Below are positions 44,431-53,909 of a DNA stretch of 64,000 nucleotides, one piece after another (the first letter of the stretch is position 1; each line of letters starts with the position of its first letter). Both the position numbers and the translations under genes were made by a program. The notes below the pieces were generated by a model. The model saw only the letters and a program-made list of their open reading frames with translations, ran no database searches and was not told where the DNA came from. The stretch comes from Arcticibacter tournemirensis (GTDB lineage: Bacteria; Bacteroidota; Bacteroidia; Sphingobacteriales; Sphingobacteriaceae), in NCBI RefSeq assembly GCF_006716645.1, contig NZ_VFPL01000001.1, positions 620,001-684,000 on the forward strand, written 5' to 3'.

Positions 44431-46857
44431 ATGAAATTTTTGATGTTAATCATTACGTGCTTTTCTTTTGGTGTTCAGGCGCAAAATACGGAGGTTACTG
44501 GATTCGGGATAAGAGGGAAAGTGGTTGATTCGGTTTCACGGAGGCCCCTCGATTTCGTAACAGTGAGCTTAAAGACCGATAACGAAGCATCGGTCAGGAC
44601 AGCGCAGACTAATGCTGATGGGACTTTTGTTTTCCAAACTCTTCCTTTGGCAAAATATATACTTAAGGTAGCTTCCGTTGGGTATAGTCCCAAGAGCCTG
44701 ACAATAGATTTTGTCTCGAATGGCCTGAAGGTTAAAGACCTTGGCACGATAAATCTTATTGCTGTTTCAAGTCATTTAAAAGAGGTAGTAGTTACTGCCA
44801 GTAAACCCCTTGTCAGCCAGGAGATTGATCGTATCAGCTATGATCTTCAGGCCGACCCGGAAAGTAAAGGGCAGAATGTATTACAAATGATGCGTAAAGT
44901 GCCCCTGCTTTCGCTGGATGCCGACGATAATATTCAACTGCAGGGAAATTCTAACTATAAGATTCTTGTTAATGGCCGTCCTTCCAGCATGATGGAGAGG
45001 AGCCCGAAAGACATTCTCCGTAGTATGCCCGCCACTTCCATTCAACGAATTGAAGTGATCACTAATCCTCCGGCTAAATATGATGCAGAGGGCCTGGCTG
45101 GTATCATCAATATTATTACTTCTAAAAAACTGGATAACGGTTATAATGGCAGTGTGAATGCCAGTTATGGCCTGCCTTCGGGAGGCCCCGGTGTGGGGGG
45201 CTCCGCCGGCATGAAGCAGGGCAAATTTGGAGTATCGATATATGGGGGCATAAGTGACCATAATAATCCGGCGACAGAAAGCTTAACGCGCAGACGTGTG
45301 TTAGGGGCCGAGCCATCTGTCTTAAATCAGAACAGCAGAAGTGAAGGCGACAGCCGGAACGCTTACCTCGGTTCTGAATTGAGTCTGGAAATCGACAGCC
45401 TGCACCTTATTTCTGCTCAATTTAATATTAACGGTAACCGGTCGGAGACGGAGAGTGCTCAGCGGTCGGGACTCACCGAGTCTGACGAAATTTTACAGGC
45501 ATACCGGCTGGATAACAGGAGAAATGGAAGAGGCAATGGTATGGACGCAGGTTTGAACTTTCAGTTGGGCTTTAAATCAAGCAAGAACCGGCTTCTTACA
45601 TTCTCGTATCGTTACTACCGGTTTTCAGACCGGCAGAATTCTAACCTTCTGGTGTCTGAACGAATGAATTTCTTTAATCCGGACTATAGGCAGAACAATC
45701 TTAGCCGTTCTTCGGAGCAGACCCTGCAGGTGGATTATGTTCACGATATCGGAAAGCTAAATATTGAAGGAGGCGTCAAAGCAATATTCAGGGATAATAA
45801 CACTGATTTTGGCTATGATTCATTGAATACGGAGGGCGTTTTTGCAAGGGATTATAGCCGGACAAATCAGTATAATAATACTCAGAAAGTCTTGAGTGGT
45901 TATAATTCCTATCAATATAGTTTAAAAAGCTGGAGCTTTAAAGTTGGGTTCCGCGTGGAGCAGACAATAGTCGATGCAGATTTTGTTTCTAGTGATACCC
46001 AGGTGAAGCAGAACTATTTTAACCTTCTTCCCTCCCTGGCAGTAAATCGTAAGCTTAAAAATAATAGCACTATTAATCTGGCCTTTTCGCAGCGCATTCA
46101 AAGGCCCGGTGTTTTTGAGCTTAATCCGTTTGTAGATCGGTCAAATCCGGCTTTTGAAACAAGTGGAAACCCCGAAATTAAACCTGTATTGATTAACTCT
46201 TACCAATTTAGTTATAGCTTGCAAAAGAAAATCTCATTATATCTAAGTGCCAGCTACATGTATTCCAATACGATGATGTTCAGGGTTTCTTCTTATGATT
46301 CCGTTACCAACGTTACACGCAGTACCCCTAAGAATACAGGTTCAGCAAGATTGCCGGGCCTGAATTATAATGTTAGATTTCCGCTGACAAAAAAAGGAGA
46401 TCTTAGCTTTAACGGGTGGCTCGGGTATGGCATGGTGAAGGGAGTGAACAATGGAATAAGGGTAAAAAATGAAGGATTGATGCACCGAATGAATGTTTCC
46501 GCAGGATATCGCCTTGAGAATAGCTGGAAACTGAATGGCGGATTGTATTGGTATGGTGGTAATATTAGCCCGCAGGGCCGGTCGAATTCGTATATAAGCT
46601 CTTCACTTGGTATTCAAAAAGACCTGGTGAAAAATAAACTCGCATTCTCAGCTTCTGCAAGTAATCCTTTTACCAAATACAGAAATAACCGACAGGAAAT
46701 ATCTGATCCTAACTTTATACAGGTGAATGATAACCAGGTTTATTTCAGAGCTTATAATTTTAACATAAATTACCGCTTTGGAAAATTGAAAGAGGTTTTA
46801 AAGAAAAACAAAAGAGGGATAAAGAATGATGATGTTTCGGGCGGTGGCGGCTTATAA
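44431..46857 (+). CDS. TonB-receptor-like outer-membrane beta-barrel protein
   Basis: An 808-aa protein. ATG at 44431 (MKFLMLIITCFSFGVQAQN) is chosen over a TTG at 44404 because it opens directly with a signal peptide. A carboxypeptidase-regulatory-like domain (about 22-110), a plug (KGQNVLQMMRKVPLLSLDADDNIQLQGNSNYKILVNGRP, DAEGLAGIINIITSKK) and an OMP_b-brl_3 type barrel follow. It lies directly upstream of a LytS-type kinase and LytTR regulator, possibly one transcription unit. Ligand unknown. Confidence 0.9.
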   Translation: MKFLMLIITCFSFGVQAQNTEVTGFGIRGKVVDSVSRRPLDFVTVSLKTDNEASVRTAQTNADGTFVFQTLPLAKYILKVASVGYSPKSLTIDFVSNGLKVKDLGTINLIAVSSHLKEVVVTASKPLVSQEIDRISYDLQADPESKGQNVLQMMRKVPLLSLDADDNIQLQGNSNYKILVNGRPSSMMERSPKDILRSMPATSIQRIEVITNPPAKYDAEGLAGIINIITSKKLDNGYNGSVNASYGLPSGGPGVGGSAGMKQGKFGVSIYGGISDHNNPATESLTRRRVLGAEPSVLNQNSRSEGDSRNAYLGSELSLEIDSLHLISAQFNINGNRSETESAQRSGLTESDEILQAYRLDNRRNGRGNGMDAGLNFQLGFKSSKNRLLTFSYRYYRFSDRQNSNLLVSERMNFFNPDYRQNNLSRSSEQTLQVDYVHDIGKLNIEGGVKAIFRDNNTDFGYDSLNTEGVFARDYSRTNQYNNTQKVLSGYNSYQYSLKSWSFKVGFRVEQTIVDADFVSSDTQVKQNYFNLLPSLAVNRKLKNNSTINLAFSQRIQRPGVFELNPFVDRSNPAFETSGNPEIKPVLINSYQFSYSLQKKISLYLSASYMYSNTMMFRVSSYDSVTNVTRSTPKNTGSARLPGLNYNVRFPLTKKGDLSFNGWLGYGMVKGVNNGIRVKNEGLMHRMNVSAGYRLENSWKLNGGLYWYGGNISPQGRSNSYISSSLGIQKDLVKNKLAFSASASNPFTKYRNNRQEISDPNFIQVNDNQVYFRAYNFNINYRFGKLKEVLKKNKRGIKNDDVSGGGGL

Positions 46858-46913
46858 GGGCGAAAGAAAAATATTTATGATGAGCGATAAATTAGTATGT
46901 TAGAAAGGAAGAG

Positions 46914-48452
46914 ATGAAACAGTTAACAGAAAAACAGGACCTCCTGAAAAAAATCGAGTTCTGGGCAGCAACGGCACTTTTTGTTTTTGCCATGTTCTAC
47001 CTTATCGGAACAGCAGTAAAAAAGGACGGTTCTCTGTTTTTAAATAACAATGGAAATCAGGGGCTGCAAACCTATATCGAGTTGCACTACAATCAATATT
47101 ATTTTTTCCCAAAACTAATAAGCTATATTGCGCTTTATCTCGGCTTTCTGACCTTGAATTTTAGCGTTGTTCCGGGGCTTCTAAAAAAAGAGGAACCAGT
47201 TAAAAATACGGTCTTGCTTATTCTCTCATTTCTGGCCGTCTGGCTTGTTCTGTCAACCGCCGATACATATTTGAAGAACTATATCTTTCTTCAACACCGA
47301 ACCGATAAAGAGGCCTATACTGCTTTTTTCATAAGTGGTTTTCTTTACACTTCCTGGCTGCTGTTTATGTTTGGTTTTTACTCAGTGATTAAATATGCAG
47401 GCTGGTATCTTCTGACTAATTCTGATATTATTCAATCGAAATACCGAATGGTAACGAGGAACGGGATCGCGGCTTTTGTTTTATGGATGATCAGTATGTT
47501 CCTCCTGCTGCTTGCCGATGCCGACAAGGGGGTACTTGTTGTCTGGCTGGTGATTATCCCATTCGGAATATGTCTGTACTGGTATTCTTTCTATGCATTT
47601 ATTCCCGATTCTCTTAAGAAAAAGCAGCCCTTGCTAAGCTACTATTTTAGAGTGCTGCTGGTGCTGCTTGTTTCGCTCGTGCCCCTCTTTCTGATTATAG
47701 GCATTGCCGCAAATGAAATGTCGCTGGCCGCAATGATTGTTGCGTTTAATGCTCCTTTCCAGTTACTGATTACCGCCCCGCTGTCGTGGATGGTTTACCG
47801 GTGGCAACGTCAGGATCAGGAAGAAATAGCAACGCTAAAAACTGCTCTTGGACAATCGAATGCTAACTTTGACTTTTTGCGGTCTCAAATCAATCCTCAT
47901 TTTCTGTTTAATGCATTGAACACTATTTATGGAACGGCTTTGCAGGAAAAGGCAGAACGTACAAGCGAAGGAGTGGAACGGCTTGGCGAAATGATGCGTT
48001 TCATGCTGCAGGAGAATATGCAGGAAAAGATTCCGCTTGCCCGTGAAATCGAATATCTTAACAACTATATTAGTTTGCAGAAGCTCCGTGTTGATCAGAA
48101 CCATGAATCGGGTATCACTATCAGATCGGAAATAGAGCGCCCGGTTGAGCAGTTGCAGGTAGCGCCCATGCTGCTGATTCCATTTGTTGAAAATGCCTTT
48201 AAACATGGTATCAGCCTTCGTGAGGCTTCGTATATCACCATCAGCCTGCAGTTGCGCGATAAAAAATTGTATTTCGATGTAACAAACAGTATTCACCGTA
48301 AAGCGGACGATGATCCGGAAAGAAATAAGGGCGGGATAGGTTTAAATAATGTCCGCCAGCGACTGAAGCTTCTGTACGGAGAGAAGCACGAATTGATAGT
48401 TCGGGAAACAGTACATGAATTTTTTGTTCACCTTACGGTTCAGTTAGATTAA
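46914..48452 (+). CDS. LytS/YehU-type sensor histidine kinase
   Basis: A 512-aa inner-membrane kinase with about eight helices in the first 300 residues. A His_kinase domain follows (about 320-400; LRSQINPHFLFNALNTIYGTAL with the phospho-accepting His), then a HATPase domain (PMLLIPFVENAFKHGI, KGGIGLNNVRQRLKLLYG). These kinases pair with LytTR regulators, and one follows 33 bp later. It may sense the state of the outer membrane or of the receptor encoded upstream. Confidence 0.92.
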   Translation: MKQLTEKQDLLKKIEFWAATALFVFAMFYLIGTAVKKDGSLFLNNNGNQGLQTYIELHYNQYYFFPKLISYIALYLGFLTLNFSVVPGLLKKEEPVKNTVLLILSFLAVWLVLSTADTYLKNYIFLQHRTDKEAYTAFFISGFLYTSWLLFMFGFYSVIKYAGWYLLTNSDIIQSKYRMVTRNGIAAFVLWMISMFLLLLADADKGVLVVWLVIIPFGICLYWYSFYAFIPDSLKKKQPLLSYYFRVLLVLLVSLVPLFLIIGIAANEMSLAAMIVAFNAPFQLLITAPLSWMVYRWQRQDQEEIATLKTALGQSNANFDFLRSQINPHFLFNALNTIYGTALQEKAERTSEGVERLGEMMRFMLQENMQEKIPLAREIEYLNNYISLQKLRVDQNHESGITIRSEIERPVEQLQVAPMLLIPFVENAFKHGISLREASYITISLQLRDKKLYFDVTNSIHRKADDDPERNKGGIGLNNVRQRLKLLYGEKHELIVRETVHEFFVHLTVQLD

Positions 48453-48485
48453 ACTTGTGTATAGAATTATATTATATTGGCTAAC

Positions 48486-49163
48486 ATGAAAGCGATAGCC
48501 ATTGATGATGAACCGGTAGCGTTAGAGGTGGTGAAAGCACACGCAGCGAAAGTGCCTTTTCTCGATCTGAAGGAGACGTTTACGGATGCTTTTAAAGCGC
48601 TGGATTATCTGCAGAAAGAGCCTGTTGATCTTATTTTTCTTGATATAAAAATGCCCGATATATCAGGGATTGAATTTTTTAGCAGTTTAAGCAAAAAGCC
48701 ACTTTTGATATTTACTACAGCTTACTCCGAGCATGCCCTAACGAGCTTTGAGTTGGATGCAGTGGATTATCTCCTGAAGCCGTTCCCGCTTGCACGGTTC
48801 ATAAAAGGCTGTAATAAGGCTTATGAGTTGTATACCGCCCGAAATATATCGGATATCAGTGATCACCTTTTTGTTAAAACCGGATTCGAACAGGTAAAAG
48901 TGCTCTTTGATGAGATCCTATATCTGGAGGCCGCAGGAAACTATGTGACCTTTGTTCTGAAGGACAAAAGTATTCTCTCAAGAAGTACTTTCAATGAGGC
49001 TGTACAGCTTTTACCGCAAGGGAAGTTTATAAGGGTTCACCGGTCTTACCTGGTGGCGGTCTCTAAGATCGACAAGGTTGAAAGGCATCAGGTTACTGTT
49101 AATGCTCAGAAGGTCCCTGTAAGTGAGGCTTACAGTCAGAACCTTTCAGTGCTATTTAAGTGA
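48486..49163 (+). CDS. LytTR-family response regulator
   Basis: A 225-aa regulator. ATG at 48486 (MKAIAIDDEPVALEV) is preferred over a TTG at 48477. The receiver has IDDEP, the phospho-acceptor in LIFLDIKMPDISG, a T in IFTTAYSEHAL and K in DYLLKPF. The C-terminal LytTR domain (about 130-225; LYLEAAGNYVTFVL, FIRVHRSYLVAVSKID) binds DNA through beta strands. Cognate partner of the kinase just upstream. Confidence 0.94.
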   Translation: MKAIAIDDEPVALEVVKAHAAKVPFLDLKETFTDAFKALDYLQKEPVDLIFLDIKMPDISGIEFFSSLSKKPLLIFTTAYSEHALTSFELDAVDYLLKPFPLARFIKGCNKAYELYTARNISDISDHLFVKTGFEQVKVLFDEILYLEAAGNYVTFVLKDKSILSRSTFNEAVQLLPQGKFIRVHRSYLVAVSKIDKVERHQVTVNAQKVPVSEAYSQNLSVLFK

Positions 49164-49286
49164 TAGAGCCATTTTGCAACAATTTTTTTTCGTTACTCAT
49201 TGTACTTTCAGGATAATGTGTTTTATTTGTTGCGGTAAATAATAAGAATAAATTGGGGATTAGCCATTTAATTGGTTGATCAGAAC

Positions 49287-49315
49287 AAGGGCTGCTTGAA
49301 TAGGGCAGCCCTTTT
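49287..49315 (+). terminator. Terminator after the LytTR gene
   Basis: AAGGGCTGC (49287-49295) pairs with GCAGCCCTT (49305-49313), followed by TT; a 9-bp stem with a 9-nt loop. Confidence 0.7.
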
Positions 49316-49375
49316 CTGTGTATGAATGTTAAAACATATTTCTTATTTTTGGGGTATCTAACAAAAATACGTCCG

Positions 49376-49591
49376 ATGAAATCTGTTGTTAATAAAGTTT
49401 TTTATACCCTGGTTTTTCTTTGCTTTAGCGTTGTTAACTCTTTTGCAGTAAATGTTGCCGACAGTGATATAAGTAATACTGCCGGGTCAAATTCAGGCCA
49501 TCAGAATATTGCTCCCTTCATTTTAGTGGTACTTTTTCTTTTGCTAGCTGCTACAGCGCCGTTTTATACGAAGAAAAAAGATAATATCTAA
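49376..49591 (+). CDS. Small membrane protein of unknown function
   Basis: A 71-aa protein starting at ATG 49376 (MKSVVNKVFYTLVFLCFSVVNSFAVN), with a signal sequence or first helix, a short polar stretch rich in Ser/Asn (DSDISNTAGSNSGHQN), a second helix (APFILVVLFLLLAATAPFY) and a basic end (TKKKDNI). No known family. Such two-helix proteins are common in Bacteroidota. Confidence 0.55.
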   Translation: MKSVVNKVFYTLVFLCFSVVNSFAVNVADSDISNTAGSNSGHQNIAPFILVVLFLLLAATAPFYTKKKDNI

Positions 49592-49629
49592 GACAAGACC
49601 AAGGTTTTTTCGAATTATACCACTGATAT

Positions 49630-49660
49630 AAAAAAGGGGCTGGCAATACATGCCACCCCC
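49630..49660 (-). terminator. Terminator of the lysine-rich peptide gene
   Basis: On the minus strand a GGGTGGCA/TGCCAGCCC stem with one bulged base and loop TGTAT is followed by six T. Confidence 0.65.
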
Positions 49661-49690
49661 CTTTACCTTGCCTAATAAATAAACTAATCT

Positions 49691-49861
49691 TTACTTTTTT
49701 ACAGCTTTTTTGGCCTTTGTGGTTTTAACGGCTTTTTTCTTAGCTGTATCAGCCTTTGTAGTAGTAGTTGAAGTTTTTGTTAGAGGTTTTGTTTGTACAG
49801 GTGCAGCAAATGCTCCTAAAGTAAACCCTGCTAATGCTAATACTAAAATTGTCTTTTTCAT
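49691..49861 (-). CDS. Small exported lysine/threonine-rich protein
   Basis: A 56-aa product from ATG 49861 (MKKTILVLALAGFTLGAFAAP); a longer in-frame start at 49924 would bury the signal peptide. After cleavage the mature part of about 35 residues is low-complexity, with TSTTTTKADTAKKKAVKTTK and more Lys/Ala repeats to the end. The C-terminus resembles histone-H1-like tails but the signal peptide puts it outside the cytoplasm. Function unknown. It has its own terminator. Confidence 0.65.
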   Translation of the reverse strand: MKKTILVLALAGFTLGAFAAPVQTKPLTKTSTTTTKADTAKKKAVKTTKAKKAVKK

Positions 49862-50043
49862 TTGTCTGTTTTTTTTATATACCAAAGTTGCGAAGCCAAT
49901 GTGAAGATTTGGTGAAGAACGCACCCTTTATAAATTTAAAATGATTTGAGTTTTTTGCAGAAATCTTAAAGCATAAACCTATATTAGTCTTTCCTTTGAA
50001 CCGGTATAGTTGACCTAAGGATTGTGAGTAGCGTATCATTTAA

Positions 50044-51054
50044 ATGAAGAAATATATCATTCTTCTTCTAGTTCTAATCGCCTGTTTGTCTGTTAAGGCG
50101 CAGCAAAAGCCGCAGTATACCCAATATATTTTCAATGGTTTTTTGCTTAATCCTGCGTTGGCCGGCATAGAGAATTACATAGACCTGAAATTAGGTTACA
50201 GAAATCAATGGCAAGGTCTTGACGGAGCACCTGTTACAAGCTTCATATCAATAAATGCACCCTTAGGGAAGGAATTTCTTTACGGCAATGCAAATTCGTT
50301 TGGCGGACAAGGCAATAATCCTTTAAACAGAAGCTATAAGCAAAACTATATGGCCGCAGAACCACATCATGGTGTAGGGTTACAGGTGGCAAATGATAAG
50401 GCAGGCCCTTTTTCACGTACCGATTTTTCTGCCAGCTATGCCTATCACCTGGGACTTGCCGCTCAGATTAATCTGGCCGTTGGCGTTTCTGCTGGTTTTT
50501 CTCAAATCAAGACCGATGGATCGGAAATAATTACTGATGTTAAAATGGATAATGCGCTGAGTAATATCGACGAAAGTCAGATAGCACCCGATCTCGGCGC
50601 TGGGGTATGGCTATATGGACCTACATTCTTTGCAGGGGTTTCTGCTCAACAGCTTCTTTCTCAAAAGTTACGTTTTTCCGACGAGGCTAGTGTTAATGAG
50701 GGAAAACTGGAGCCTCATTTTTTTGCTACCGCAGGATATAAAATATTCCTTGGAGAAGAGATCGCAGTGATGCCGTCGGTAATGGCGAAATATGTCACAT
50801 CGGTACCCGTCTCGGTTGATCTAAATTGCAAACTTGCATTTTCCGATAAATTCTGGATCGGCGGTGGCTATCGCAATAAGGATTCTTTTTCGGGTATGGC
50901 GGGTTTTAACATAGGTTACTTCCTCAACCTGAGCTATTCATACGATTTTACAACTTCCGAGCTGAATACAGTCAGCAACGGTTCGCACGAGATTGTTATT
51001 GGATTTCTGTTAAATAACCGCTACAAAGCCTCTTGCGCACAGAGACAGTTCTAA
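50044..51054 (+). CDS. PorP/SprF-family type IX secretion membrane protein
   Basis: A 336-aa outer-membrane barrel. The signal peptide ends at VKAQQ. The family motif QKPQYTQYIFNGFLLNPALAGIENYIDLKLGYRNQWQGLDGAP is complete. PorP/SprF proteins link cargo or adhesins to the type IX secretion and gliding machinery. No other T9SS gene is next to it, so it is one of the scattered paralogues that usually serve a specific large surface protein. Confidence 0.93.
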   Translation: MKKYIILLLVLIACLSVKAQQKPQYTQYIFNGFLLNPALAGIENYIDLKLGYRNQWQGLDGAPVTSFISINAPLGKEFLYGNANSFGGQGNNPLNRSYKQNYMAAEPHHGVGLQVANDKAGPFSRTDFSASYAYHLGLAAQINLAVGVSAGFSQIKTDGSEIITDVKMDNALSNIDESQIAPDLGAGVWLYGPTFFAGVSAQQLLSQKLRFSDEASVNEGKLEPHFFATAGYKIFLGEEIAVMPSVMAKYVTSVPVSVDLNCKLAFSDKFWIGGGYRNKDSFSGMAGFNIGYFLNLSYSYDFTTSELNTVSNGSHEIVIGFLLNNRYKASCAQRQF

Positions 51055-51163
51055 CATGTTGGCCGTCTGTTTTCTGTAATTCGCCGAAATGTTCAGTCAC
51101 CCTACCTAATTCTGATTGCCTGATGAGCTTTCTGAGTATACTTTTGAAGAAAAAACAAAGGGT

Positions 51164-51523
51164 ATGAAAAGCGAAAACAATATACAAACTCCTCGTCAGG
51201 GAAAAGCAACGACAGGGATTATTTTTCTTTTATTAGGTGTATTTATGCTTGCAAAAACAACAGGCCTTGCAGCTGATATACCCGACTGGATCATAAGCTG
51301 GCCTATGCTGCTTATAATCATAGGGGTTTTAAGTGGAATTAACCATAAATTCCGTCGTCCGGGAGCGTATTTTATGATTGCCATAGGGGGTGTATTCCTC
51401 GCCGAACGCATTATTCCAGGAGTACAATCTCATGACCTGATATTCCCTGTAATTCTTCTAGCCCTCGGCCTTCACCTGATCTTTGGCAAGAAGTTATGCA
51501 ATAAAGCTGCTGTGCATAATTAG
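51164..51523 (+). CDS. LiaF-like transmembrane protein
   Basis: A 119-aa protein from ATG 51164 (MKSENNIQTPRQ), with four predicted helices (TTGIIFLLLGVFMLAKTTG, WPMLLIIIGVLSG, YFMIAIGGVFLAERI, DLIFPVILLALGLHLIFG). This matches the DUF5668 or LiaF N-terminal membrane unit. LiaF relatives modulate envelope-stress kinases, but the C-terminal domain is absent. Function is a guess. Confidence 0.65.
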   Translation: MKSENNIQTPRQGKATTGIIFLLLGVFMLAKTTGLAADIPDWIISWPMLLIIIGVLSGINHKFRRPGAYFMIAIGGVFLAERIIPGVQSHDLIFPVILLALGLHLIFGKKLCNKAAVHN

Positions 51524-51568
51524 TACAATACTCCGCCTCAGGGCGTCCATCATATAACTTACACTTAG

Positions 51569-51600
51569 AAAAGCCTTCGTTAGGAAGGCTTTTTATTTTT
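51569..51600 (+). terminator. Terminator after the LiaF-like gene
   Basis: AAAAGCCTTC (51569-51578) pairs perfectly with GAAGGCTTTT (51584-51593) over a 5-nt loop and runs into a long T-rich tract. Confidence 0.85.
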
Positions 51601-51710
51601 TTTGCTTTAACCAAAAATACTTCCCAGATTTACACATCCATAAGCCGTTATAATGACTTCTGTTAAAATATCCGATTATCTTATAACACAACCTTAGCCA
51701 CCATCAATAC

Positions 51711-53828
51711 ATGAAACATTCATTGCTCTCACTGTCTATTTGTTCAGTGTTTTTATTATTTACTGTTGATGCCTTAGCACAAAAAGACACAGATTTGCTT
51801 GACCTCGGCCGCGTACAGGTACATAAGAAGTTTACTCAGCATATCAGCATCAAAGGCGGAGATCTCGAAAAATTCCCTGTTGCTAACCTTTCTGAAGCAC
51901 TCAATGTATGGCTTTACGGGACTTTCAGCAATAAGAATACCCTCGTTTATATAATTGATGGTAATATAACTACTGATGTAAATGTATATAGTGTATACGA
52001 TATAGAGGAGGTTACTTTTATTCAGAATGCGATGGTTCAGCTTAATGGTGTCGTCCAGAATGCACAGATGGCCTATATTAAAACTCGCAGAAATCAGCCT
52101 GGAAAATCGGGTGTCACAGTAGCGGCACAAACCAATATGGTTGAAAGAGGACTTTTGTATCCTGAAGATAAACAAGCAGAGGAAACCGACAATGATAAAA
52201 CATCAGCTCTCTCTTTATTCCATCGCTATTATATTTCGGCTTATAAAAATACGAACAGAAGTAAATTCGGTATATCTGCCGCATATCTTAAAGACGTGTT
52301 TCCTGAACCCGAAAGTGAGAAAATGGAAGTAGTCAAACAACCAACTTTAGGCCGCCTGAATTTCAATGGCTATGCAAATGCGGAGATAGGTAAATCATCA
52401 AACTTTGACATTTATTTAAATTATGCCCCCCAACGAATAAAAGAAGAACAAAGCTGGAATTCCAACGATGCTGACGTGGTGCAGAACACGAAGCACAAAA
52501 CAGGGATAATAAATACAGGTATAAAGTTCAAAAATAAGTTTAGCACAGCCATTTCAAATACCCTGAATTTCGAGTACGGTAATTACAATCAGGACGACTA
52601 TGACGGATCAAGATCAGTGTTCAGCAACTCCGCTTATAATTACTATTCCACCAGTGACAAATCGTTACGACAAACAGCAAACAATTTCCTTCTTAGAGAT
52701 AACTTTGTTTATAACAAATCATTTTCAGGCTGGACTATTGAGCCTTCTCTAAACTTTTCCTTCAGATATCGTAACTGGCATAAAAAGGACAGTTTAGCAC
52801 AACTAAGTTACTCAAATGGTGCCAATACTGGATATAGTTACAGTTGGTCGGCTTACAAAGCGTATACACGGGTGTATTTGCTTACTCCTTCAATAAATTT
52901 TCATTACAAAGGCTTATTTAATATTCAGGGCGGATTAGTTGTGAACCTTTCTGAATCGGTGGGAACAGATATAGAAAGAAGATTTCCATTTATATCTTCC
53001 TCCGTCGATGTTGTGCGACTTATAGACAGAAACAGCAAAACGGGACTAAGACTATTTGGTTCGTATGCACAAACTGGTTCATTTGCCGATGATCTCAATC
53101 TTGCTGCAAATCTTGATGATGATTTCCATGCTTCTGATATATATACTCCTTTGGTTTTCGATGGATCGATGTTGTTTCTAAATGATCCGGATGAAAAGTA
53201 TAAGAATATTCAGGCTGGTGCTGATCTAACCCTCTTTGACAGGGTCACCCTATCTTATAGTTATAATCAAAGGGAGTTTAGTTCAGCTGTTTTACAATAT
53301 CTTTATAGCCCGTCTTATCCTTCCAGCCCCTCTTTTCGTTATGTTCCGGCAAGAGGAGAGATGAAGTTACATGCAATACGGCTCGGGGGAGATATTTTGA
53401 GTAACAATAAGTTTAAATGGAATACTTCAGCCAGTATAACTACCGTATTTAATACGGTAGATAATTCAGAAGATTTCGGAATCGGCTATCTCTTTATAAA
53501 TAACACATACGTCGGGATAAATCAGATTCAAGGCAAAAGGGTTTGGTCTGGGGGCTGGGCCAACCGGGTATCCCTTAATAGTTTCACTGCTGAGGTTGAT
53601 CTGCTTACGAAGTTTAGAGGAACAATAAGTAATGGAGACTATTCTTCGGGTATTTATAATTCGGTTATGCTGCAGAATCTGAGCGTCGGTTATCGTATTC
53701 CTTCTTCCAGGCTACAAGGACTTGAGGTGTATCTTAACTCAAGGAATCTTATAGGAAATAATAAGCAAAATATTACAGATGGACGGAGATATTTCGGCTT
53801 TGGGTTTAAAGCCGCATTTACGCGGTAA
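51711..53828 (+). CDS. SusC-like outer-membrane receptor lacking the N-terminal regulatory domain
   Basis: A 705-aa outer-membrane barrel with a signal peptide (DALAQ end at about 23). It goes straight into a plug-like region (LSEALNVWLYGTFSNKNTLVYIIDGNITTDVNVYSVYDIEEVTFIQNAMVQLNGVVQNAQMAYIKTRR) that parallels the SusC plug, then a barrel ending GFGFKAAFTR. The carboxypeptidase-like domain and a clear TonB box are missing and the barrel is short for SusC (about 1000 aa). No SusD follows. It may be a specialised or passive channel. Confidence 0.8.
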   Translation: MKHSLLSLSICSVFLLFTVDALAQKDTDLLDLGRVQVHKKFTQHISIKGGDLEKFPVANLSEALNVWLYGTFSNKNTLVYIIDGNITTDVNVYSVYDIEEVTFIQNAMVQLNGVVQNAQMAYIKTRRNQPGKSGVTVAAQTNMVERGLLYPEDKQAEETDNDKTSALSLFHRYYISAYKNTNRSKFGISAAYLKDVFPEPESEKMEVVKQPTLGRLNFNGYANAEIGKSSNFDIYLNYAPQRIKEEQSWNSNDADVVQNTKHKTGIINTGIKFKNKFSTAISNTLNFEYGNYNQDDYDGSRSVFSNSAYNYYSTSDKSLRQTANNFLLRDNFVYNKSFSGWTIEPSLNFSFRYRNWHKKDSLAQLSYSNGANTGYSYSWSAYKAYTRVYLLTPSINFHYKGLFNIQGGLVVNLSESVGTDIERRFPFISSSVDVVRLIDRNSKTGLRLFGSYAQTGSFADDLNLAANLDDDFHASDIYTPLVFDGSMLFLNDPDEKYKNIQAGADLTLFDRVTLSYSYNQREFSSAVLQYLYSPSYPSSPSFRYVPARGEMKLHAIRLGGDILSNNKFKWNTSASITTVFNTVDNSEDFGIGYLFINNTYVGINQIQGKRVWSGGWANRVSLNSFTAEVDLLTKFRGTISNGDYSSGIYNSVMLQNLSVGYRIPSSRLQGLEVYLNSRNLIGNNKQNITDGRRYFGFGFKAAFTR

Positions 53829-53909
53829 CGTTAGAAATGACGAATTTTTTGCAGAATTATGTAGTACATGGTGCGATGAGGCTGCTTAATAACGTGCGCG
53901 TTATTATCG

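Noticed and set aside
44881-45316. Minus-strand frames over the receptor at 44431
   Set aside because: They overlap the well-conserved plug region of the receptor and have no recognisable protein features.
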